A DNA stretch of 64,000 nt, from NCBI GenBank assembly GCA_964371365.1, contig CAYJMO010000002.1, forward strand, positions 1 through 64,000, given 5' to 3'. Both the position numbers and the translations under genes were made by a program. Each line of letters starts with the position of its first letter. Position 1 is the first letter of the stretch. The notes under the pieces are model-generated. The model searched no databases, was not told the origin of the DNA, and was given only the letters and a program-made list of their open reading frames with translations. Origin of the DNA: CAYJBH01 sp964371365. Its GTDB lineage: Bacteria > Bacillota > Clostridia > Oscillospirales > Ruminococcaceae. This document shows positions 18,177 through 26,765 of this stretch, in pieces.

Positions 18177-19526
18177 ATGATTTTAACGCGAGATCGGTCC
18201 TTTTACAGCTCGCTTTTTAGGCTTGCGATACCAATTGCCATGCAAAACCTGCTCACCTTTATGGTGGGCTTTGCAGACAGTGTTATGGTCGGCAGACTCG
18301 GCGACACCGCTATATCCGGCGTATACATGGGCAACAAGGTCATGGTGGTGTTTCAGCTATTCATGATGGGTATCGAGGGCGCTTTAGTCGTACTCGCATC
18401 GCAATACTGGGGAAAACAGGATAAAGGGTCTATAAAGACGCTAATATCTATCGCGACACGATTTGGGCTTTTTATCTCGATCATCTTCACCGTTGTATCG
18501 GCTCTTTTCCCATCCGAGGTAGTGAGAATATTCACCCCCGATGCCGCGGTTATAGAGGCAGGAGCGGATTATCTGCGCATTGTCGCATTCTCCTACACTT
18601 TTTATTGTATAACTCACATCTTAATATCATCCATGCGCAGTGTGGAGACGGCGAGGATAGGATTTTATGTATCGCTATCCACCCTGTTTGTGGATATCAG
18701 TCTTAACTACATATTGATATTCGGAGTCGAGGGGATTATACCTGCTATGGGTATAAAGGGCGCTGCAACCGCAACACTTCTGGCGCGCGTGTCCGAGACG
18801 ATAATAATGCTCTTTTATGTCAAGTTCAAGGACAAAAAACTCTCTATTGTCATATCAGATTTAAAAAGATTTGATCGGGATATTGTAGGCGATTTTTTGC
18901 GTTTTGGTATGCCTATAGTCGGCGGCAACGTCGTCTGGTCCATAAACGGTATCGTCGCCAGCATGATATTAGGCCGTATCTCGCCGGAGGTTATCGCCGC
19001 GGTAGGTGTGACCGACACGCTCAACAACCTTGCCTACGTAGTTATGACCGGTCTCGGTGGTGCGGTGGGTATCATCACTGCGAAAACGGTCGGTAGTGGT
19101 AGAATTGAAAAAATCAAGGAGTACTCAAGAACGGTTCAGGTGCTCTTTTTAGGACTCGGGATAGTGACCGGAGTGGCACTGTATTTTATCAGAGTGCCGT
19201 TTGTAGGGCTGTATGACATAAGCCCCGAGGCGCATGGGATAGCGATGCAGTTGACCATAGTTCTCGCCGTAACCATGGTCGGCACCTGTTATCAGGCGGC
19301 GTGTCTTGCAGGGCTTGTCAAGTCGGGCGGTGATATCGGCTTTGTCTTTAAAAACGACACAATTTTTGTTTTTTTGGTGGTTCTCCCGTCGGCGTTTATA
19401 GCATGGCAACTCGGTGCGCCTACCTGGGCGGTTTTCGCCGCGTTAAAATGTGATCAAATACTAAAATGTTTTGTGGCGGTGGTCAAGATTAACAGCTACA
19501 ACTGGATTAAGAATTTGACGAGATGA
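18177..19526 (+). CDS. MATE family efflux transporter
   Basis: 449 residues with about 12 membrane helices in two related halves. The N-terminal RLAIPIAMQNLLTFMVGFADSVMVGRLGD is typical of MATE proteins, which expel drugs or metabolites in exchange for Na+ or H+. It begins 23 nt after clpE. An imperfect hairpin (9-bp arms 19560-19568 / 19597-19605, no T-run) lies downstream. Substrate unknown. Confidence 0.85.
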   Translation: MILTRDRSFYSSLFRLAIPIAMQNLLTFMVGFADSVMVGRLGDTAISGVYMGNKVMVVFQLFMMGIEGALVVLASQYWGKQDKGSIKTLISIATRFGLFISIIFTVVSALFPSEVVRIFTPDAAVIEAGADYLRIVAFSYTFYCITHILISSMRSVETARIGFYVSLSTLFVDISLNYILIFGVEGIIPAMGIKGAATATLLARVSETIIMLFYVKFKDKKLSIVISDLKRFDRDIVGDFLRFGMPIVGGNVVWSINGIVASMILGRISPEVIAAVGVTDTLNNLAYVVMTGLGGAVGIITAKTVGSGRIEKIKEYSRTVQVLFLGLGIVTGVALYFIRVPFVGLYDISPEAHGIAMQLTIVLAVTMVGTCYQAACLAGLVKSGGDIGFVFKNDTIFVFLVVLPSAFIAWQLGAPTWAVFAALKCDQILKCFVAVVKINSYNWIKNLTR

Positions 19527-19672
19527 AACACCTTATATACCCACAGGCAGTTAGACTATCGTTAATTTTACCAAATACCACCTGATTTAATTGTCGAAAT
19601 TAACGGAAAATTGTCTTCGGGTTATAAAAAACTAACATGCCCTACTAAAATAAAATATGTGAAAAAATTGTG

Positions 19673-19701
19673 TTGAAACGTTTCGCTTATAGGAGTATAA
19701 T
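19673..19701 (+). promoter_or_regulatory. promoter for the cation/proton antiporter
   Basis: TTGAAA (19673-19678), 17-bp spacer, TATAAT (19696-19701), 31 nt before the ATG at 19732. Confidence 0.75.
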
Positions 19702-19731
19702 ATACAATGTAAGCAAAATGGAATTGACAAG

Positions 19732-21012
19732 ATGGAAGTACAATTTTTATTGACCATAAGCATTATTTTAGTTTCAACAAAGGTGTTCGGGCTTTTGTCG
19801 GGAAAACTGCGACTGCCACAGGTGGTAGGCGCTCTGCTCGCAGGATTGATACTGGGTCCTGCTTTTTTTAACGTCCTGCAACCGAGCGAGCTCTTGCACA
19901 TGCTCGCCGAGCTCGGGGTGGTTATAATCATGTTCGGGGCAGGCTTAGAGACCAGCATATCGGATCTGAAAGCCTCCGGCAAGAACAGTTTTTTTATAGC
20001 ACTCTTAGGTGTTGCCATACCTTTGGGTAGCGGTATTCTTTTGATGACCTTTTTCGGCGAGGATGCTGACATTTTAGAGAGCATCTTCCTCGGGACAATC
20101 CTCACCGCAACCTCGGTATCAATAACGGTGGCGACATTAAAAGAACTCGGGAAACTCTCCACCAAGGTCGGAAATACGATCCTTGCCGCCGCGCTTATCG
20201 ATGACGTCCTCGGACTGATCTGTTTGACCATAGTCACCAGCTCCGCCGGTGAGAACACAAACATCCCGATTGTTTTGCTAAAGATTGTGTTGTTCTTCGT
20301 CTTTGCAATTATCGTAGGAATGCTTGTCCATAAATTTGCGGCATGGTATAACAAAAAAATCAACTCGAACGACCTGCATCGACTGCCGATAGCGGCGTTT
20401 GCACTCTGCCTTTTTATGGCATGGTCGGCGGAGGCATTGTTTGGTGTTGCGGACATAATCGGCGCTTTTGCGGCAGGATTAATGATCGCGACCACCCCAA
20501 AACATGTCTACATCGAGACCAAAATGCACCCGTTGTCCTACCTTTTGTTAACACCTATCTTCTTTGCAAACATAGGGCTCAGCGTAACCCTACCGGATAT
20601 GACCCCATCTATAATTTTGTTCACCGTGTTGTTAATCGTTGTGGGTGTTCTTTCTAAACTCATAGGGTGCGGTGGCATCTCGAAGGCATGTGGATTCAAC
20701 AACAGACAGTCATTGCAGATAGGCCTTGGTATGGTATGTCGTGGTGAGGTTGCACTTATCGTGGCGAATAAAGGGCTCACTATCGGCGTGTTGCCGGAGC
20801 AGTATTTTGGCCCCATCGTCATTATGGTGGTGTTCTGTGCAGTGGTCACGCCGGCGTTACTCAAGTTGGCATTCCGTGGAGAGTCGGCATACGAGGGACT
20901 GCAGGAGAGCGATCTTGTCGACCATATCGAGCTGTCGGATCAGCTGGATATTCTTACGGAACAGCTGTTGACCGAGGAACAAAATTTTGCGGATGAGCAT
21001 AAAAAGGGATAA
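19732..21012 (+). CDS. cation:proton antiporter (CPA2-like)
   Basis: 426 residues, about 12-13 hydrophobic segments, matching the Na+/H+ exchanger fold (PF00999 type). LPQVVGALLAGLILGPAFF near residue 27 and AALIDDVLGLICL (an acidic pair in the transport helix) are characteristic. There is no RCK/TrkA domain; the C-terminal tail (about 385-426) is acidic. It exchanges Na+ or K+ for protons across the membrane. Own promoter; the alpha/beta hydrolase follows by 27 nt. Confidence 0.85.
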   Translation: MEVQFLLTISIILVSTKVFGLLSGKLRLPQVVGALLAGLILGPAFFNVLQPSELLHMLAELGVVIIMFGAGLETSISDLKASGKNSFFIALLGVAIPLGSGILLMTFFGEDADILESIFLGTILTATSVSITVATLKELGKLSTKVGNTILAAALIDDVLGLICLTIVTSSAGENTNIPIVLLKIVLFFVFAIIVGMLVHKFAAWYNKKINSNDLHRLPIAAFALCLFMAWSAEALFGVADIIGAFAAGLMIATTPKHVYIETKMHPLSYLLLTPIFFANIGLSVTLPDMTPSIILFTVLLIVVGVLSKLIGCGGISKACGFNNRQSLQIGLGMVCRGEVALIVANKGLTIGVLPEQYFGPIVIMVVFCAVVTPALLKLAFRGESAYEGLQESDLVDHIELSDQLDILTEQLLTEEQNFADEHKKG

Positions 21013-21039
21013 AGTTAATCCATTTATTTAGGAGCTCGA

Positions 21040-21750
21040 ATGAAAAAAAGCAAACTTAAAATTGCCATCATAGTCACAGTGTCCATTATAACTTTATTGA
21101 TTATTGCCGCTTGTATATATCTTTTTGCCGGTGAGTATAAAGCCGGACAACGGGCGAGAGAGATATTGAATAATGCAGATAACCTACAGGTAGATGACAA
21201 TTTATACATTCTTTCACCATACCAGCAAACCGACACTGCATTTATATTTTATCCCGGTGCAAAGGTCGAGGCAACCGCTTATCTGCCGCTCCTGCAAAAA
21301 ATCACAAACGAGCTGGGAATAATGAGCATATTGGTTGAAATGCCGTTAAATTATGCGATTTTTGATCCCGATGCCGCCGATGACATAATTAGCGAACTGA
21401 CGTATATTGAACATTTTTATGTTGGTGGTCACTCACTCGGCTCATCAATGGCATCAACCTTTGCTCAAGAAAACGGTGACAGAGTAGCCGGTCTTATTGT
21501 TTTAGGTGGGTATGTTTATGGTGATTATCCACCGGAAAAATCATTGACGATATACGGCACCTTGAATTCTGAACTGGAGCGATTTATTGATTATGACGAG
21601 AATATTGTTGTCATAGAGGGTGGCAACCACGCACAGTTTGGCGATTATGGAGCACAGACCGGTGACCCGCCCGCCACCATTACAGCCGAGGAGCAGGAGG
21701 ACATTACACTCGCCGCCATTAAAGAATTTATATTAGGCACAGCAAACTAA
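21040..21750 (+). CDS. alpha/beta hydrolase, membrane-anchored or secreted
   Basis: 236 residues. An N-terminal hydrophobic helix (about 7-28) is followed by an alpha/beta hydrolase domain. The nucleophile elbow is GGHSLGSS, FYPGAK fits the oxyanion side, and the base His is likely in GGNHAQFGDYG. Substrate unknown. RBS AGGAG precedes the ATG. It is co-directional with the antiporter and ends 23 nt before the first ars-type operator, which begins the next transcription unit. Confidence 0.75.
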   Translation: MKKSKLKIAIIVTVSIITLLIIAACIYLFAGEYKAGQRAREILNNADNLQVDDNLYILSPYQQTDTAFIFYPGAKVEATAYLPLLQKITNELGIMSILVEMPLNYAIFDPDAADDIISELTYIEHFYVGGHSLGSSMASTFAQENGDRVAGLIVLGGYVYGDYPPEKSLTIYGTLNSELERFIDYDENIVVIEGGNHAQFGDYGAQTGDPPATITAEEQEDITLAAIKEFILGTAN

Positions 21751-21773
21751 TCACAAAATAAACAAAATCATCT

Positions 21774-21789
21774 ATCAAAAATTTTTGAT
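21774..21789. promoter_or_regulatory. upstream palindromic operator of the metalloid operon
   Basis: Perfect 16-bp palindrome ATCAAAAATTTTTGAT ending 7 bp before the -35. Its 16-bp core is identical to that of the second site, 60 bp away centre to centre. The A/T-rich dyad shape and the genes downstream suggest an ArsR-family site. Confidence 0.7.
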
Positions 21790-21796
21790 TTGAGTA

Positions 21797-21825
21797 TTGA
21801 CAAACCTTAAAACTTGTCATATAAT
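21797..21825 (+). promoter_or_regulatory. consensus promoter of the metalloid operon
   Basis: TTGACA (21797-21802), 17-bp spacer, TATAAT (21820-21825): a perfect sigma-A promoter framed by the two palindromes, so it is probably kept silent by a repressor until inducer appears. Confidence 0.85.
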
Positions 21826-21831
21826 TAACTC

Positions 21832-21851
21832 ATATCAAAAATTTTTGATAT
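21832..21851. promoter_or_regulatory. downstream palindromic operator of the metalloid operon
   Basis: Perfect 20-bp palindrome (half-site ATATCAAAAA) placed at or just after the expected transcription start and 23 bp before the ATG at 21874. It should block initiation or early elongation. Confidence 0.7.
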
Positions 21852-21873
21852 ATTTTATTTAACGGGTGATTTT

Positions 21874-22398
21874 ATGAAAAAAACGTGGGTTAAAATTCTT
21901 GTCCCGGCGGTGATGTTGATAATAATCGCCGCTATATGGTTGTCGCAAAACCTTGGAAATGACAGCGGTGAGACATCGAGCGAGATAGTTCCCGGCTTTG
22001 AACTGAATGTGAGTGAGGTCAATCTTGAGGAGTGGCAACAACACAATCTGCCTATTATTATCGACTTTGGAGCGACAGAGTGCGAACCCTGCAAGGCGAT
22101 GGCGCCGGTGCTTGTCGATCTCAATGCCGAGATGCAGGAAAAGGCGATAATTAAGTTTATTGATGTTTGGGTCAACCCAAATGCATCGATGAACTACCCT
22201 GTTCAGGTCATTCCGACACAGATATTAATTAACGCCGACGGCACTCCCTATGTGCCAAGTGAGGAGGTTGCAACGCAGATACAGTTCTCCGCCTACTCCG
22301 ACCGTGAGTCGGGGGAGCACGTTTTCACCGCACATATGGGTGGTTTGACAGAGGAACAAATGCGACTTATCCTGACCGACATGGGGATCGAGAATTAA
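21874..22398 (+). CDS. membrane-anchored thioredoxin-fold protein
   Basis: 174 residues with an N-terminal membrane helix (about 7-27) and a thioredoxin domain carrying GATECEPCKAMAPVL, a CEPC active site. Asn replaces the usual Asp or Ala near the cis-Pro region (VQVIPTQI). It probably acts outside the membrane as a thiol-disulfide reductase that takes electrons from the CcdA-like protein 54 nt downstream. First gene of the ACR3 operon, which suggests it keeps metalloid-stressed thiols reduced or reduces an arsenic species. Confidence 0.8.
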   Translation: MKKTWVKILVPAVMLIIIAAIWLSQNLGNDSGETSSEIVPGFELNVSEVNLEEWQQHNLPIIIDFGATECEPCKAMAPVLVDLNAEMQEKAIIKFIDVWVNPNASMNYPVQVIPTQILINADGTPYVPSEEVATQIQFSAYSDRESGEHVFTAHMGGLTEEQMRLILTDMGIEN

Positions 22399-22452
22399 GC
22401 GAATACCTCCTCAATAAAAAAAACATATAATCTTAAAGGGAGTGATTTCAAG

Positions 22453-23148
22453 GTGAATTTTGACGCAATTCTCGAGCAGATATCCATTATAATCGCCTCG
22501 TCAGGTTGGGTAGCTCCGGTGCTCGCATTTTTTGCCGGACTTTTGACCTCGCTGACCCCCTGTGCGCTCTCCAGCGTGCCGCTGATAGTCGCCTATGTGG
22601 GAGGTACCGAGCAACGCACTGCCCAAAAGGCATTTTTGCTCTCGCTCACCTTTGCACTCGGCTCGGCGGTGACCTTTACCGTCCTCGGTGTGGTGGCAAC
22701 CATGGTGGGTAGCCTTATCGGAAATGCCGCCGGCTGGTGGTATATAGCACTCGGAATACTGATGATGTTGATGGCATTGCAGACGCTCGGTATATTTGAG
22801 TTTATTCCGTCGGGATATCTTGTCAGCAAGAACACAAAAAAAGGTTACATCGGCGCGCTTATCGCCGGTATATTGGGTGGGATTTTTTCCTCACCTTGCT
22901 CCACTCCGGTGCTGATAGCACTACTTGCGGTGGTTGCAGGAAGTGGCAATATGTTATTTGGGATACTATTACTACTCTGCTATTCGATAGGACATGGTGT
23001 GCTCGCAGTAGTCTGCGGCACCGGCATTGGCTTTGTGAACAAGCTGAGTGAAAGCAAAAATTTCGGCAGGATGAGTAGTGTTTTAAAGATAGTGATGGGG
23101 GTTCTCATCGCACTCATAGGATTCTATATGTTCTATCTCGCGTTTTAA
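22453..23148 (+). CDS. CcdA/DsbD-like transmembrane thiol reductase
   Basis: 231 residues, six hydrophobic segments. The two Cys-Pro sites expected for CcdA are present: SLTPCALSSVPL near residue 36 and SSPCSTPVLIALL near 154. This family carries electrons from cytoplasmic thioredoxin to extracytoplasmic thioredoxin-fold proteins. GTG start, about 10 nt after GGGAG. It lies between a membrane-anchored thioredoxin and an arsenite exporter, so it probably supplies reducing power to the former. Confidence 0.85.
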   Translation: MNFDAILEQISIIIASSGWVAPVLAFFAGLLTSLTPCALSSVPLIVAYVGGTEQRTAQKAFLLSLTFALGSAVTFTVLGVVATMVGSLIGNAAGWWYIALGILMMLMALQTLGIFEFIPSGYLVSKNTKKGYIGALIAGILGGIFSSPCSTPVLIALLAVVAGSGNMLFGILLLLCYSIGHGVLAVVCGTGIGFVNKLSESKNFGRMSSVLKIVMGVLIALIGFYMFYLAF

Positions 23149-23165
23149 AATTTTAAGGAGGAGTT

Positions 23166-24218
23166 GTGAACAAAACAAAAACTGTCGGCATCAACTTTTT
23201 TGAAAAGTACTTGACGATATGGGTGATACTTTGCATGGTTATCGGCGTGAGCGTTGGCAGATATTTCCCTTCATTCCCTGAGTTGATGGGTCGGTTTGAA
23301 TATGCGAATGTAAGCATCCCGATCGCTATACTAATATGGCTTATGATCTATCCTATGATGATGAAGGTAAATTTCCAAAGTGTTAAAAACGTCGGCAAGA
23401 ATCCCAAGGGTCTCTTTGTGACCTGGGGTACAAACTGGCTGATTAAACCTTTTACTATGTTCGGCATTGCATGGGTGTTCTTTTTTTTAGTATTTAAAAA
23501 CTTTATCCCCGCAGAACTTGCCACCGACTATCTTGCCGGCGCAGTGCTGCTCGGAGCCGCGCCCTGTACCGCAATGGTATTTGTTTGGAGCCATCTCACC
23601 AAGGGGGATCCCGCCTATACTGTGGTTCAGGTGGCGACAAACGACCTTATAATTTTGATTGCATTTACGCCTATCGTCGCCTTTTTGCTCGGAGTCAGCG
23701 GTGTTTCAGTCCCGTGGGATACACTCATCCTTTCGGTCGTGCTCTTTGTGGTTATACCACTTATCGGAGGTGTGCTGACCAGGAGTATCGTTACAAAAAA
23801 CAAAGGGATTGAGTATTTTAATGAAAAGTTCATCCCCAAATTTTCAAACCTTACTATAGTCGGTTTGCTTTTGACGTTGACACTTATATTCTCGTTTCAG
23901 GGTTATGTGATACTGGAAAATCCTCTGCATATAGCAATGATTGCGGCGCCGCTAATTATTCAGACATTCCTCATTTTTTCCATCGCCTATTTTGCCGCAT
24001 TTGCGCTTAAACTTCCACACAACGTGGCGGCACCTGCCGGAATGATAGGGGCATCGAACTTTTTCGAGCTCTCCGTCGCTGTCGCAATAGCACTTTTTGG
24101 CACCGATAGCCCGGTCGCACTTGCAACGATTGTGGGTGTGCTGGTAGAGGTGCCGGTGATGTTAATTTTGGTTAGAATAGCAAACAACTCAAAGAAATGG
24201 TATGAAAGGAGATTATAA
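23166..24218 (+). CDS. acr3: ACR3-family arsenite exporter
   Basis: 350 residues, ten hydrophobic segments. GAAPCTAMVFVWSHLTKGD contains the conserved Cys of ACR3 transporters, and VQVATNDLI follows. The protein expels arsenite (sometimes antimonite) using the proton gradient. GTG start after GGAGGAG. No separate ArsA ATPase or ArsC reductase gene is present, so export is probably ion-driven only and arsenate reduction may be done by the thiol proteins around it or elsewhere. Confidence 0.9.
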   Translation: MNKTKTVGINFFEKYLTIWVILCMVIGVSVGRYFPSFPELMGRFEYANVSIPIAILIWLMIYPMMMKVNFQSVKNVGKNPKGLFVTWGTNWLIKPFTMFGIAWVFFFLVFKNFIPAELATDYLAGAVLLGAAPCTAMVFVWSHLTKGDPAYTVVQVATNDLIILIAFTPIVAFLLGVSGVSVPWDTLILSVVLFVVIPLIGGVLTRSIVTKNKGIEYFNEKFIPKFSNLTIVGLLLTLTLIFSFQGYVILENPLHIAMIAAPLIIQTFLIFSIAYFAAFALKLPHNVAAPAGMIGASNFFELSVAVAIALFGTDSPVALATIVGVLVEVPVMLILVRIANNSKKWYERRL

Positions 24219-24220
24219 AG

Positions 24221-24583
24221 ATGGGACTATTTGGTTTTGGTAAAAAGAAAAAGGAGGAGAGCTGTGATTGCGGTGGATGCTGTGGTGCTAAAAGCACCGG
24301 CGATATCGGTGCGCAGGGAGACGAAAAGGGTGTCGAGCAGGAACATTTCGTAAAGGTTCTCGGTTCCGGTTGCAAGAAATGCAATGATTTGGAGAATGCC
24401 GCTAAATCGGCGCTTGCATCGCTCGGACAGCCGCAGGAGGTAGAGCATGTGACCGACTTCACAAAGATTGCAGAGTTTGGTGTCATGACCACTCCGGCAC
24501 TCGTCATAGGTGACGAGGTTGTCTCGACCGGAAAGGTTCTTAAACCGGACGAGATTGTCGGGTTGTTAAAAAACAGAATTTAA
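24221..24583 (+). CDS. Cys-rich thioredoxin-like protein (redox-active disulfide family)
   Basis: 120 residues. The N-terminal 30 residues hold a Cys cluster CDCGGCCG. The rest (about 42-120) is the small thioredoxin-like family with GSGCKKCNDLE as active site and TTPALVIG at the cis-Pro loop. No signal peptide, so cytoplasmic. The extra Cys cluster is an attractive soft-metal binding site for arsenite delivery; this is inference. AGGAG lies inside the end of acr3, 11 nt ahead of the ATG. Last gene of the operon, followed by a terminator. Confidence 0.8.
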   Translation: MGLFGFGKKKKEESCDCGGCCGAKSTGDIGAQGDEKGVEQEHFVKVLGSGCKKCNDLENAAKSALASLGQPQEVEHVTDFTKIAEFGVMTTPALVIGDEVVSTGKVLKPDEIVGLLKNRI

Positions 24584-24635
24584 ATGTGGTGGATAAACAA
24601 CCGATTATCTAAAAGACCTCTGTTATAAAGTAAAT

Positions 24636-24670
24636 AAAGCCTACTGAAAAACCATTATTCAGTAGGCTTT
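24636..24670. terminator. bidirectional terminator between ars-type operon and gcvPB
   Basis: Perfect 13-bp arms AAAGCCTACTGAA (24636-24648) and complement (24658-24670), 9-nt loop. The A-run and T-rich flanks let it serve both convergent transcripts. Confidence 0.8.
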
Positions 24671-24700
24671 AATTATATAGTTCTTCGCTTATATTTCCTG

Positions 24701-26128
24701 TTAGTCTTTATAAACAAGTACGGGATTTCGAGCCGCCGCCGCCTCGTCCGGACGGGTGATCTGTTGTTTGTAGGGTGCGTTTGCGAAATAGTCGCTGTCC
24801 GTCTTTGCACGTTCACAGAGCTCTATGATCTTGTCCGCAACCTCGTCGATGGTCTGCTTGCTCTCCGTCTCGGTCGGCTCGAACATCAACGCCTCCTGCA
24901 CAAGCAGAGGGAAGTACATGGTCGGCGGATGTAGACCTTCGTCCTGCATCGCCTTTGCAAGCCCTAATGCATTTACGCCGTAATCGTCGCGATAACTACG
25001 TGCCGATGCGACAAATTCATGCAGGGTGTCGGCGTTGTAGACAGGGGGAAAGACGTCCTTTAAACGGTGTTTGAGATAGTTTGCATTTAGTACAGCCATA
25101 CTGCTCGCGGTGCGCAGTCCTGCCCCACCGAGCGCAAGGATATACGCATAGGCGCGTAGGGTGACCGCTACGTTGCCGTGAAAAGATACCATTCTGCCGA
25201 CCGATTTCTCCGGTCGATAGAACTCATAGAAGTCGTCACGGCATCGCAGTAACGGCGCCGGTAAAAATTCGCGCAGAAAATCCTTGCACAGGATTGTGCC
25301 ACTGCCGGGACCGCCACCTCCATGTGGTGTCGCGAAGGTCTTATGCAGATTGAGGTGACAGAGGTCGAAGCCCATGTCGCCGGGACGTGCAATGCCCATG
25401 ATGGCGTTTAGGTTAGCGCCGTCATAGTAACAAAGTGCGCCCATCTCATGGCATAGTTTAGTTATTTCCGGTATCTCGGTCTCGAATATGCCGAGGGTTG
25501 ATGGGTTGGTAAGCATAATTGCGGCGACATTCTCGTCCAATACTTTTTTGAGTGCGTCGAGGTGAATTCTTCCGTCCTCACCGGAGGTTATCTCGACGGT
25601 GGAAAAGCCTGCCATGATCGCAGTTGCCGGATTGGTGCCGTGGGCGGTGTCGGGGATGATGACCTTTTTGCGGTTAGCTTCCCCTCGGCTCTCATGGTAT
25701 GCCTTGACCACCAACATTGCGGCAAGCTCTCCATGGGCTCCTGCGGCGGGGGATAGGGCGGCGACATCCATGCCGTTCACCTCGCACAGTGCGCGTTCAC
25801 AGTCAAAAAGAGCTTTTAACACGCCCTGAGCGTCATCGGATGGGGTCAAGGGGTGCAGCGATGAAAACGCCGGGTCGGCGATGAGCTTTTCGGAAATTTT
25901 TGGATTATGCTTCATGGTGCAGCTGCCAAGGGGATAAAATCCGCTGGATACCGAAAAACAGTTGTCGGCAAGCTCCTTGTAATGGCGGGCAAGTTCCGGC
26001 TCGGCAAGACAAGGTATGTCGGGAGTGTCGCCGAGAAGATCGTCGTTCGGCATAAGTGTCGGCACCTCAAGCTTGGGCAGGAGATTGTCGGCATTCCCGG
26101 CGGCGGTACGTTCGAAAAGTGTTTTCAT
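24701..26128 (-). CDS. gcvPB: glycine dehydrogenase (decarboxylating) subunit 2
   Basis: 475 residues, the P-protein half that binds PLP. K263 in LHKTFATPHGGGGPGSG is the expected Schiff-base lysine, and GSCTMKHNP near residue 70 is typical. With GcvPA it decarboxylates glycine and passes the aminomethyl group to the H protein. RBS GAAAGGAG precedes the ATG. No gcvPA, gcvH, gcvT or glycine riboswitch lies within the window; the downstream side is closed by a terminator, so the partners must be elsewhere. Confidence 0.92.
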   Translation of the reverse strand: MKTLFERTAAGNADNLLPKLEVPTLMPNDDLLGDTPDIPCLAEPELARHYKELADNCFSVSSGFYPLGSCTMKHNPKISEKLIADPAFSSLHPLTPSDDAQGVLKALFDCERALCEVNGMDVAALSPAAGAHGELAAMLVVKAYHESRGEANRKKVIIPDTAHGTNPATAIMAGFSTVEITSGEDGRIHLDALKKVLDENVAAIMLTNPSTLGIFETEIPEITKLCHEMGALCYYDGANLNAIMGIARPGDMGFDLCHLNLHKTFATPHGGGGPGSGTILCKDFLREFLPAPLLRCRDDFYEFYRPEKSVGRMVSFHGNVAVTLRAYAYILALGGAGLRTASSMAVLNANYLKHRLKDVFPPVYNADTLHEFVASARSYRDDYGVNALGLAKAMQDEGLHPPTMYFPLLVQEALMFEPTETESKQTIDEVADKIIELCERAKTDSDYFANAPYKQQITRPDEAAAARNPVLVYKD

Positions 26129-26151
26129 ACTGCTCCTTTCTAATTAATTGG

Positions 26152-26706
26152 TCACATATAGGGGTTGTGTAATATCTCTTCGCCTATGGTGGTAAGGCGT
26201 TCATGTCCGGGGTAGACCACCGTGTCGGGCGGTAGAGTGGCAAGCCGTTTAAGGCTAAGTTTAATCGTGTTAAAGTCTCCACCTTCAAGGTCACAGCGAC
26301 CGCAACTGCCATAAAACAGTGTGTCACCGGCAAAGAGATGTCCGTTTTTATGATAGAAACAAAGACTACCCGGACTATGACCGGGAGTCTCGAGAACAGT
26401 GAGTTCAACGTCGCCGACCGAGACAATGTCGCCCTCGGCGAGAAAGCCGTCCGGTGTTAGAGAGAAAAGTTCCGCGTCCTGTTTTGACATATAGAGTTTT
26501 GCCCCCTTCTCTCGAAGCTGGTCGACAGTGTAGACATGATCAAAATGACCATGAGTTAACAACAGGGTAACTTCACCGCCCAAAAACTCATGATAAAGTT
26601 TAAGATCGGCGGCAGGGTCTATGATAATACAATCTCCGTTATCGGCAGACAGGACAAAACTGTTGGTCGCATAGGGCCGCGGCGCATTAAGATGATGGAT
26701 TTTCAT
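26152..26706 (-). CDS. MBL-fold hydrolase (glyoxalase II-like)
   Basis: 184 residues with the metallo-beta-lactamase metal motif THGHFDHV (HxHxDH), a later GHSPGS and GDTLF, and a final PGHE. Small proteins of this kind hydrolyse thioesters such as hydroxyacylglutathione-like compounds; the real substrate is unknown. It lies 23 nt upstream of gcvPB on the same strand, and after the rpsU terminator, so readthrough or a weak internal promoter must drive it. Confidence 0.85.
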   Translation of the reverse strand: MKIHHLNAPRPYATNSFVLSADNGDCIIIDPAADLKLYHEFLGGEVTLLLTHGHFDHVYTVDQLREKGAKLYMSKQDAELFSLTPDGFLAEGDIVSVGDVELTVLETPGHSPGSLCFYHKNGHLFAGDTLFYGSCGRCDLEGGDFNTIKLSLKRLATLPPDTVVYPGHERLTTIGEEILHNPYM

Positions 26707-26728
26707 GGCGATATAACCTCAAAAAAAT

Positions 26729-26760
26729 AAAGCAGATAGACCGAATGACCTATCTGCTTT
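26729..26760 (-). terminator. rpsU terminator
   Basis: Arms 26729-26739 and 26750-26760 (AAAGCAGATAG and complement), 10-nt loop. On the minus strand the stem is followed by ATTTTTTT. It sits 5 nt after the rpsU stop. Confidence 0.85.
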
Positions 26761-26765
26761 GTGGA

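Noticed and set aside
26129..26151. Glycine riboswitch before gcvPB
   Set aside because: The spacer to the upstream gene is only 23 nt; there is no room for one.
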